Positions 25,545 to 35,700 of a DNA stretch of 64,000 bases are shown piece after piece. The position numbers and the translations under genes are program-made. The notes beneath the pieces are model-generated. The model was given only the letters and a program-made list of their open reading frames with translations. It ran no database searches and was not told the origin of the DNA. Numbering within the stretch: the stretch's first letter is position 1; the number at the start of each line of letters is the position of its first letter. This stretch comes from Bolinopsis microptera (taxonomy: Eukaryota > Ctenophora > Tentaculata > Lobata > Bolinopsidae), in NCBI RefSeq assembly GCF_026151205.1, contig NC_087076.1:19895919-19959918 (forward strand), given 5' to 3'.

Positions 25545-25862
25545 GCTATTGTCCGCCTGTTTCCGCTAATTTCCCCCAATGTCCGCTATTCGCTAATGTC
25601 TGCTAACTTGCTAATGTCTGCATATGTCCGCCTGTGCAGTGTCCGCTAATTTCCCCCAATGTCCGCTATTCGCTAATGTCCGCTATTGTCCGCTAATTTC
25701 CCCCAATTTCCGCTATTCGTTAATGTCCGCTATTGTCCGCCTGTGTCCGCTAATTTCCCCCAATTTCCGCTATTCGTTAATGTCCGCTAATGTCCGCATA
25801 TGTCCGCCTGTATCCTGTCATGTCCTTTTTGGATTCTATGAGACAAGCGGACATAGACGGAC
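25545..25862. repeat. TGTCCGCTAATTTCCCCCAA minisatellite
   Basis: Variable units built from TGTCCGCTA, TTTCCCCCAA and TTCGCTAA. A 26-bp sequence (TGTCCTTTTTGGATTC with ATGAGACAA) at 25821-25846 is a direct repeat of 24561-24586, so the 1.26-kb stretch between may be one element or duplication unit. Confidence 0.75.
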
Positions 25863-26516
25863 TTGTCACCCCCCCCCATCCCCATCTGTCAATCCAGCAT
25901 GAGCTTGTTTAACTCTTTGCTGTCATCAAGCCACGTGCGTGTCCCTCCGCAGAATGTCAACAATTACGTGAGGTGCACGGTATTTTCACAACAATCTGAA
26001 ATAATTGTCACAATTATAGTGACAATTATTTCAGGTCTAGGAATTATATCTAAACTCCGATTTACCGCAGAATTTGGAGGAGAGGAAACAGCAGTTTAAA
26101 TGGGAACGCAGTAAAATCAGTGTTTTACTGCACTATTACATTTTGATTTTGGTAGTGTGACATCTATAATTATTTATTTCCGAGAAAAAGCCAAATATTG
26201 AAATATTCACATTATGTGTTTGATAAGAGATAAGTTCGGCAAACACACTAACCTAATTAGCTGATCGGCAGATTAAAGTCATGATTTTATGTTGGATATT
26301 ATTCCTGTTGTGCTGTCGCTGTTTTGCAGCATACATTTACCAACTTGTTTTAAACTTGTTCTAGATAAATAATTCATGTCCTATGTTATCTGCATGAACT
26401 GTCTCGGGCTTTGTAACTACTTAACTAGTAGTAGTACTAGTAGTAGTTTGTTACTTATAGCTTACTCAAATTTAATATATTATATTTCTCACCTCTAAAA
26501 GGACGTTTCAATATTA

Positions 26517-26677
26517 GGGGTCATTCACATAATATTAAGTAATCAATTTTTTAACAATTTTTACCCCCTCCGTAATTAGTTTTACACATAGCTATTGTGT
26601 CCAAATTACACTAGCTTATTCATTTGGAAACCCCCCCCCCCCTCCCTCGGCTGATTACGTAATATGTGAACGTCCCC
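26517..26677. mobile_element. PIF/Harbinger-like MITE, copy 2
   Basis: Same family and same orientation as 18284-18461, with TTA target duplications at 26514-26516 and 26678-26680. The internal C-run is shorter (about 13-14). Confidence 0.7.
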
Positions 26678-26785
26678 TTAAGGGGGGTTTGTTCAGATTG
26701 ATTGCTCTAGTCAGTACGTGTTTTACAGGACTGGTCACCTAATATCATCATGTGACGGTTAATTAATGCCCAGCTTACTAGCCAC

Positions 26786-26880
26786 CGTGACGTCATGATG
26801 TCGTCACGATGACGACATGATGACGACATGATGACGACATGAGCACCTACCTGATAGTGCTATCAGGTCTATTCGTCACA
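26786..26880. repeat. CRE-like (GATGACGACAT)n and palindromes
   Basis: About four copies of GATGACGACAT follow a TGACGTCA palindrome; then ACCTGATAGTGCTATCAGGT forms a perfect short hairpin. Non-coding; any regulatory role is inference. Confidence 0.5.
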
Positions 26881-28101
26881 CTCTAGATCCTTACCCCTTA
26901 GATTACCACTAGACTATTATCAGATCTTGTGAACGTGTACGCGGGCTTTTTTGATACCGGCAATTATTATTAATCTCTTTTCGTCACGGTTCACATGTAT
27001 TAGGTTAACACTTGTTTTTAGATCATGAATACGATGTAGTTACATTGAAACGTCGAGTAATCTCCTTTCCCTAATAAGAGCATTTTTACTTGTCGCAACA
27101 ACCGGGATAAAGATAATTTTACCCAGAATACATTACAACAATGCGACTCATAAATAATACTCCAATCCGGATTTTACAACGTACAAGACGTGCCAAAATA
27201 AACCAGTTTCACATAAATGACCTAGCTTCCAATAATAATATAGCAGCTAGTTTTTAATCATGATTTACGGATGTTAAACTGGTTTTTACAGATTTTAATC
27301 TGGTTTCTAACTGGATTTAAAGGTCTGTGTCAAAGAAACCGGGACAGTTCACTGTTCATTCAGGAATCGTCTAAACCGTGATTACCATTTCCTTTAAATT
27401 TTAACTTTAACGTTTCGTTATCAATTCCCAGAGATTACATTATATCATTAAGTTAAGTAGACGTAGGAGTTAGGACTAAACCCCCTACAGCTAGTATGGT
27501 TTTATGGTTACTGAAAAGGAGATAAGCACCTCAGGCCATCCCAACTTGCGGGAGAGACTTGCCCTTGTATCTTGTTGTGTAGACGTGATTTGTACTGTGT
27601 GGCGCGTGACATGATTTATTGTACTAATATTTCATAGGATATATCTTTGCATGTCTGCTTTACGTTGCAATATTATATATGTTTATGTTCCCATTCTTAC
27701 CGTAATATTATGCTGATCTTTCAACGTATTTTTAGAGAAATACTTTCTCCTTTTTTTAAAACATAAACCGTGACTACAGAGCTATTGACAAAACTAACAG
27801 CGAACTGTAAAAATCGTATGCTCATTCTATGTAAACAAATAGTACCAGTAAGATAATATTATGGTCATAGACAATTTATGTCTCAATTTTGTATTTTTAG
27901 CAGTTGACAAAGTCATTCAGTATTATAGTAAGATATAAATATATTTCCAACAGAATATTAAGTAAATTTAAAAAATTACCAAATAGATTACTCCTTAATA
28001 AAACGATCTCAATAAATTATATTTTTAAAAGCCCTCTGCGAGCATAATAGTAAAAGCAGCTTAATAAGAAACCTTCAAGACATCGTACAGGTTGGGGATA
28101 T

Positions 28102-28917
28102 CTAACAGTTGAGCAGATCAAAGTCGTCTAGTTCGTCGTTGTACTCCATCACGTGACGTTTTATCTTGCTGCCGTCTGCCCACGTGATAAAGTCCTCCAT
28201 GTTCCTCGTTACCAGGTAACAAGGGTCCGTTACCAGGTTAGGTCCAACTCTGATGTGTCCTTGTTCTACATACGTCACTGCATCTTTCGTTGACTGAGCC
28301 ATGCGCAGTCTGACGAGTATAACAGGTAAACGTCTCCTACAAAAGCTGCTGACGGTTACTTTCTCACACAGAGATAGACTCTGAGCGGTAGAGAGTATCC
28401 CTAGATTGTACAGTTTTTGGAGAAGAGCAGCACTGCTTTCTGCCCTGCAGGCGGACTTGGAGTCCAGGTCTTTGATCCGAGCTGCTAAGTTCTTGATGTA
28501 CCCGCACATTCTGTTGTACTTGGTGTAGTCTTCACGGTTCTGGAGATGGTATTTCCGCATCACCTGAGAGGAACGATACAGTTACGAGATTATCACACAG
28601 AAATATAGACATCTAGAGATCTAGGTTAGACAATAGACAATTAGGTTAGAACTTATGGTGATGATGGAATTACAGATCTAGATTTAGGAAGAGGTCGGAT
28701 AGAATAGATAGAATAGAAATACCAACTCTTTCCCATGACATTTTCAATTTCATCCATGTAAAAAGACTCTTAATAGTATAGTTGGCACTAAACGCACTTT
28801 TAAAACCGAACTCTTAATACTGACCTTTGCTTCTCTGATATTATTGTCACTACTCCACTGCACCAAGTCCACTTTCTTCAGCAACTTCTGTTCATGATGC
28901 TTTAGCTTTCGGACCAT
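28102..28917 (-). CDS. IMP3: IMP3, U3 small nucleolar ribonucleoprotein
   Basis: Two exons: 28917-28825 (31 codons, beginning [17 protein letters not shown]) and 28563-28102, giving 184 residues, the same length as human IMP3 as I recall it. The intron is GT-AG, phase 0. IMP3 belongs to the Mpp10-Imp3-Imp4 part of the small-subunit processome in the nucleolus; it helps pair U3 snoRNA with pre-rRNA for 18S maturation. Diagnostic stretches are [30 protein letters not shown] and [16 protein letters not shown] (S4 RNA-binding fold), ending [19 protein letters not shown]. The open frame alone would seem to start at 28563 with GTG; that codon is the first of exon 2 (Val), not a start. The gene lies head-to-head with transporter C, 465 bp apart. 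Confidence 0.95.
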
Positions 28918-29381
28918 GTTCTTAGCTAGAAAGGAGAATGGGGTTCAAGTTAGGCTTATAATAGTAATTATTGAAGGACTACCAACTGGAAAATGGACAT
29001 GGCCGAAAACAATCGATATGGATCCCATGTGATTAAACGTTAACTTAACATAATGCTATAAAAGCTAAACATAAACTTAGGGTCAATATGTAGTGTAATA
29101 ATATGGTCTAGAGATTTGTGTTAGGGAAAACTACATATTATAATCTTGGATAGATAATGATAATCTTCACGTGACCTCACATCAAGGGGGTCACGTATAC
29201 AAGTAATTGTTGAACTAATACAGTGGCAAGCAAGGTCTATAACATGGCTATTAATATCCTTATTACTTTTCTTGCATGACAATTGCCAATTAGGCATTAT
29301 TCTTGTTACCGAATGAAAATGTAAAATGTTTGTATTCCCAATTTTCCTGATGCTCTATAAAAAATTATCATATTTTTAGGA

Positions 29382-31397
29382 ATGGCGTCAAAAAACGAAG
29401 ACACAATTACAAAGATCAATTTTAGCCCGGTCCATAAGAAACTGTTATACATAACCCTTATCCTCTATGGTTGGGCATTCAGTATCTGTGCCTCTATACG
29501 TTATGGTTTCCTTGTAGATGCTTTCTCTTCCAGGGAGGTACCTGGCAAAGTATACGGAGCAATGGAAGGAAGCATATTTATAGGGTACGCGGTCACTTTC
29601 TTCTCAGGGGGCGTGGAAAGGGCCTTGAAGAAGGTCAACAGTCAGTTCCTCTTGGCTGGCATTGTTTTCGGGTTCGCTCTCACTTCCCTTCTCACCGGAG
29701 TCGTCTACCTCATAAAAGACAACACCACAGTCATCGTGTTATCAGTAATCCTGAGGGTTACCCAGGGTACGTTATCCTATTCAGGTTCTCTTGTATCGGT
29801 TGACTATCTCAGCGCTCAAATGCCGGAACAGTTTGATGCAGTTAATGGATTATTGAACATGGGTTACTTCACTGGCCACGGTATTGCGGAGTCAGTGGGG
29901 TGCCTGATATATGATAGATTTGGGTATGTTGGTCCCTTCATCTTCTCCTCAAGTCTCGGCTTTTTTACGTTTATCGTTATCATGATGGTGATTCCCAGGT
30001 CGCCATCATATCTCTCAACACAAGACGAACTTGACAGGGAGTGTGAACTTGAAGGTGCCATGAAGCTAGACTCTTACGCAACCAATGTAACTAAACTCAT
30101 CTTTATACCACTGACAGCTACCATGATCATCAACATCAACTACGGAGTTCTCCAAGTAAATAAAACTAAACGTAAATGTTAATATCGAAGAAATAAATTA
30201 GAAGTCTGGTTGAATAATCATTTATCCTTGCCGTCTGAACTGAAATGAAAGACCTCCTTTTCATGTTTCTTTAAAGTGATACTTTTCAGGTAATGGTGAC
30301 TCCGTTTCTGCAAAATGAGTTTGGCAAATCAATCTCATACGGGGGAGGAGTGCTGACATTCGTGTCAGTTGGAATGGCTGTAGGAAGTATTAGCGCAGGA
30401 ATGCTGCTGCAGAAGAAAATACTTAACCCCTTCACAGTTATGGCAATAGGATCTCTATGTGTGGTCACTGGACTCCTCCTAACTTTCCCGCCAGATTCTT
30501 TGCCAGGGCTACACAACCTGGCTCCTATCACAGCTATCCCTGGGGTGTTCCTAGCTGGGATAGGAGATCCACTTGTTAGCATCTCATCTCTTAGAGCTCT
30601 TTATAATCTTCAGGTACCTACTTCTTAAAAGCTTGCTCGTTTACTGTTGATAATTAGTTTTAAAGTTAGGAAAGTCATGTCAACCCATTGACATGAGACA
30701 TAACATTACAGTATACGATCACACCTATATTTTAAATTTAACTTAAAACTTAAACTTCTTTAACCAAACCTACACGTCTTATAACTTATTAATTTATCGC
30801 CAAACAGCTTTTCTGAAATTTCTAACCAAACCTACATTTCAGCTTCAAAAAACGGGGATTCTGATGCCCAAAACAGCTACTTTGATAACAGGAATATGGC
30901 TACTGGCCTACGCTGCTTTCTACTACTCGGGCTCAACTTTAGCTGGCGTTCTAACAGACTATTTGACATACTCAGGTGAGATATTTCCCGTATTATTATC
31001 AACATTATACAATTTACATACATTGTTATGACGTATGAATTTGAAAAAATTATTACTTTCAATGTTAACAAATTATAAATATAATATGTATGTATGACAA
31101 CATTTAAGTTAAATATCATTTTGACATAATTATTTCTCAATCACTGGCTAATTAACCAGATTTACAATATAAAAATAATATTTCAATCTGGAAAACAACC
31201 AGTTTTATATTCCTGAGTTATTAGCTCAGTGTTTTAATTGTTGGGCGGATTATAAACATTTAATTACTTCAGAGGTGGCATCGATACTAGCTGGATTTTC
31301 TATGCTCGCTGTTCTCATCTCTGGTTTCTGCAGAGCAACCCTCAAAGATAAAGCAGATAAATCATTTGCTGACGAATCTACATCACTACTAGGTTAA
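29382..31397 (+). CDS. SLC18B1-like: SLC18B1-like MFS transporter, paralogue C
   Basis: Exons: 29382-30155, 30290-30613, 30843-30975, 31273-31397, giving 451 residues. The ATG lies two bases after a TTTTTAG acceptor, so a 5' non-coding (or short coding) exon precedes it. Exon lengths 324 and 133 are identical to those of A and B. The first half carries RYGFLVDAFSSREVPGKVYG after the first membrane segment and the MPEQFDAVNGLLNMGYFTGH block; the second half carries TPFLQNEFGKSISYGGGVLT. The tail ends ESTSLLG (E445, L449-L450), an acidic dileucine signal. It is separated from A and B by ~10 kb of repeats and stands next to IMP3 and CLN3. Confidence 0.83.
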
Positions 31398-32314
31398 AAG
31401 TGACTCGAATTATATATTTTTAAAAATAAGAGGCTGGACCTGGATCCTGGTGGCCCACTAGACGATAACATGGTGATGCTTTACCTGTATCGGTCGATTA
31501 TAAACTTTTTTTAAGAGGGACTGAACCTTGTGGCCCACAAGAGGATAAGACTTTCTTACCAAACTTTCTTACCATAAAAACTTTTTTTTTTTATTTGATT
31601 TCGATATTTTAGCTTTGCATGCCATTTAATATGTTGACATGTAATATGTTTTTTCTATTAATCAAAGACTAACATTTATTTTGGTATCCATTTTTGACAC
31701 AAACTCAACAATTATTGAAAACGTTAAGGCAAATTAATACAATATTATCATTATATTGTAAACAAAACAGTATCAATAATGATCCAAATTTTAAAATATA
31801 GCGAAAATCGCAAAATCAAAATACATAATTTCTAGTACCTATAAAAACTCGTTAATCAAAATGTAAAAGCGGACAGATAATTAAAAACCAACCGGCTGAA
31901 CGTAACCCATCAGAAAATTTACCATTTTTATTAATCATGTATCACTGAACAACAATCCTTCTTACTTTTCTTTAGAAAAAAAGACGCGAATTTAAATCAT
32001 GACGTAACCCTACAAAACAAACGGTTAATAGAGTTGTATTGCAATAATATGTTTATCAGATCAGTATCAAAAACTATGCATTAATTGATAAGATAACAAG
32101 GTAGATGGTACTACATAATTACTTACTTATTTTACTTGAATTAATTACAAAATAAAAAGATATTTTACAACATTTAATTGTACACCATTATACTGTGCTC
32201 ATCAAGATACATCTAAAAACTACAAAATAACATGTATCTATAATTGGAGGGAAGAAAAATCAGTATTAAAGTATACTATTTTATGACTGGAATGCTCTCT
32301 GGTATGTTCACTAC

Positions 32315-32655
32315 ACGTGGCACGTTGCCTGGGTAACCACGTGACACGTTGCCTGGGTAACCACGTGACAAGTTGCCTGGGTAACCACGTGGCACGTTAC
32401 CTGGGTAACCACGTGACACGTTGCCTGGGTAACCACGTGACACGTTGCCTGGGTAACCACGTGACACGTAGCCTGGGTAACCACGTGACACGCAGCCTGG
32501 GTAACCACGTGACACGTAGCCTGGGTAACCACGTGGCACGTTGCATGGGTAACCACGTGACACGTTGCCTGGGTAACCACGTGACACGTTGCCTGGGTAA
32601 CCACGTGACACGTAGCCTGGGTAACCACGTTGCCTGGGTAACCAGTAACCACGTG
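32315..32655. repeat. 24-bp minisatellite with an E-box in each unit, about 14 copies
   Basis: The unit is CACGTTGCCTGGGTAACCACGTGA. Nearly every copy contains CACGTGAC or CACGTGGC. It begins 81 bp beyond the CLN3 stop codon in the direction of CLN3 transcription, so it may be in the 3' UTR. Since 24 is a multiple of 3, long open frames exist on both strands; these are artefacts. Confidence 0.93.
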
Positions 32656-32735
32656 GCGTTAAATGAGTTCCTCCACATGTTTGAGCTGGCAGAGAACAGT
32701 CAACCAAAATCCAGCTCCCGTCATATAGCTACTCT

Positions 32736-35700
32736 CTAAGACACTCTGAATTTACAAATGTAGTTGTGGATGAAAGTAGAAAGCACTCCAGCAACCACTA
32801 TTCCAAAGCTGTCAGAAACTGATGCTAATCCCAGAGAGTACTCTCTGCGATGAGCTGGAACCTGGGAGGTAAAGCTGTGTTATTACTGTACACTCTGCAA
32901 TAAGTATAGCGAGCTGTGTTATTACTGTACACTCTGCAATAAGTATAGCGAGGCCACAAGGAGAAATAGGACAACTTTAGCAGAAGATTGGTATCTTCAA
33001 AAGTGCTAAATAATCTCCGTAGACAATGGTGTTGGTACATATTATGTTAAAGTTGTTTCCTACAAAATGTTGAGCATCCTGATGTGATATTTAGAAATGT
33101 TTTAAGGAAAGTTACCTCATTGTAGATGCTGTAGAAAGCGTTAACGTAACACAACCCTCCCAGAAGACCCTCGTAAAGGATCAGAAGAATTGTTATCCAA
33201 ATAGTGGGGATGAACTGGTATCTTGCTTCACACGCAAACACAATCAGGTTCACAAACTGAATATAAAGGTTATGTATAACTGAAACAATTGGAGAAAACG
33301 GACCTATAATTGGTGATATTTGCCCACTAAAGGGGAGATTAAACATTTAATTAACTTTTTTCAAAAATAAAATGATTTTGTAACAAATGTTAAATGCTTG
33401 ATAGAAAAGAGTGCAATTATAATACCTGTAATATGCTGAAAATATGTATTCTCTTGAAGTGAATCAGGCTGGCACTCGATCTGGATATAGTAACACCACA
33501 CTGATATATCACTTGGTACCTGTCAATTGAAAGTCAACTGTCAAGTAACTTGTTTCAACAAGGTCTTGCTTCAACAAGGTAAATATGATTTAAGTTTTGG
33601 AAAGTTGAGAGTTAATCAAATGTAAAAAGAGACAGAAGCTATATATAGCTTCTATATAATATAACTTCTTATTATAATATAGCTTCTATTATATATTATT
33701 ATATTAATATAATAAGAGATTTTGACTAAAAATGGTGAAAATAGAAAAGGATTAAGGAATGTATGAAACTGTACTTACACCCTGTATTTTACATGTGAAA
33801 CTGTACTTACACCCTGTATTTTACATATGAAACTGTACTTACACCTTGTATTTTACATGTGAAACTGTACTTACACTCTGTATTGAACCTTCATGCTCCA
33901 GGATATGTTCTTGTACCACATGATCTCGAACATTCCTTGGTTAATCAGGTACTCGCTAGCATACACCAGAAACAGGGACCCCATGTAATACTTCAGATCC
34001 TGAGATAGTTATTTCGTTTCTAATGTCATGGTCAACACTATGGAAAAGATGGTTGTTATATATTGTATTACTATAATTGATATTGTTATATTTACTAATC
34101 AATGAACTTCCCTAGCCTCTTATGGCTAGTTCCAAATAGACTGTTCCTTGTTATATCAACTGGCGACGAGATGGCAAACAAGTTGGAGAACCTGTCACTA
34201 ATGGCGGACGTGAAAATTTGGTTAGAAAGGTTTGATTTTCACGCCCTGGCCAATTCTTGGATGGGGACAGTGCCGGACCTAGCAGAAGACAGCAGTAACG
34301 CAGCAGAGCGAACCTTGATCATAAAAAAGAATGTAGCGGTGTTCATATCTAAATGTGATGCTGAAATATTCAAGCTTTTAAAAGCTTTGTGTGCGCCGGA
34401 GAATGTAGCTGACTCAAACCACCCTAGACTGAGGAAGTTGTTATTGGACCACCTGGCACCGGCACCTACTAAATTCGCTCAAAGGCACAAATTTAGGAGT
34501 GGACGTCAGCAGTCGGATGAGTCTGGAGCCAGCTTTATATCAAGATTAAGGTCACTGGCAAATGAGTGTGAATTTGGTACAAACTATAACGAAGCTTTGC
34601 TAGATCAGATTCTGTGCGGTCTGAAGGACGAGAAACTGGTATCGGAACTGTTAGTCAAAACAGATTTGGATCTGGAAACAGCCATAAGAGAAGCGCTCAA
34701 CAGAGAGCAAGCTCAGAAAGAGGCTCAAGGAATGCATGGTAGTATGTCTGCCACAGTGAACAGTGTTAAGTATAGTAAACATCCAACATTCAAGAGAACA
34801 GTAAATAACCCTTATCTGAAGAAGGGGGAGTCATCTCAAATGGACAAAAAACAATATCAGCCGGAAAATCGGGACTCAAACAACAAATCAAAAACCAAGT
34901 GTAAGAAGTGTGGTTTAAGGGGTCATGAGGCTGATAAATGTGAGGTGAGATGTTACAAATGTTCGGGACTTGGGCACATCAGTAGCAAGTGTAGGAATAA
35001 TTGGAACAAGCGAGATGTCAACAATGTAGACAGCGATGCAGAACTACAAGAGTTTGACGACAACTGCAACAGCATTCTCGACGAGGAGTTTTATGGGCTT
35101 CAGTGTAACTTCATAGAAGTTAATGAGCGATCACAGTTGCATGATAATTGTTCCATAATTGTAAATTCTTTGGGGATTTGTACGATTTCTCGGTTGCATG
35201 AAAATATTGCTGATTCCAAGTTTAAATTGAATAGTGCTGAATCTAATTCTAATTCCGATAAATTGATTTATGATGTAAACCAGTTGGAAGGTAAACCGAC
35301 AGTTGATGTATTGATTAACGGTAAAATCTTAAATATGGAATTTGATTCTGGTTCGGCGGTATCTGTTGTCAGTAAACGTGTCTTAGTGTCCTGTGGTTTG
35401 TCAAGTTTAACATTACAACCCAGCAGGAAAACACTGAGAGTGGCTAGTGGACAGCAGGTGATCGTGGATGGCTATGCAGTGGTGGATGTGACAATGAATG
35501 GTAAAAAAGTTCCGGACTTGCACTTGTATGTAGCCGAGGATTTCCCAACTTTGTTAGGGAGACCCTGGATAACTAAGTTCTGTGGTGAGAACTGGCTAGA
35601 CAAGCTGCTAAGTACCAGGTTGGTCAACCGTTTGGCAATTGAGACAACCCAGCGTTCTGAAGATTCTCAGCAGGTGAACAACTGTGAGAAATGTGCAGGT

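Larger units (their letters stand above)
18883..28101. other. Gene-poor, repeat-rich 9-kb intergenic region
   Basis: Apart from the repeats listed separately I see no gene with splice context or family similarity. Notable patches are a GGCGGC-rich stretch at 22668-22715 with a partial inverted copy at 22975-22999, a short CCCTAA-like patch at 23026-23056, and a pogo-like MITE remnant at about 26041-26129. Confidence 0.6.

Noticed and set aside
28102..28563. IMP3 as a single-exon gene starting at 28563
   Set aside because: The first codon is GTG preceded by an AG acceptor, and the missing N-terminal 31 codons are found at 28825-28917.
32315..32655. CRISPR array
   Set aside because: Units are contiguous with no unique spacers, and the context is an intron-bearing animal genome. 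The same applies to the other minisatellites.
32276..32739. Frames on both strands (GNHVTRCL, YPGNVSRG repeats)
   Set aside because: The 24-bp satellite is a multiple of three, so all frames stay open; not a gene.
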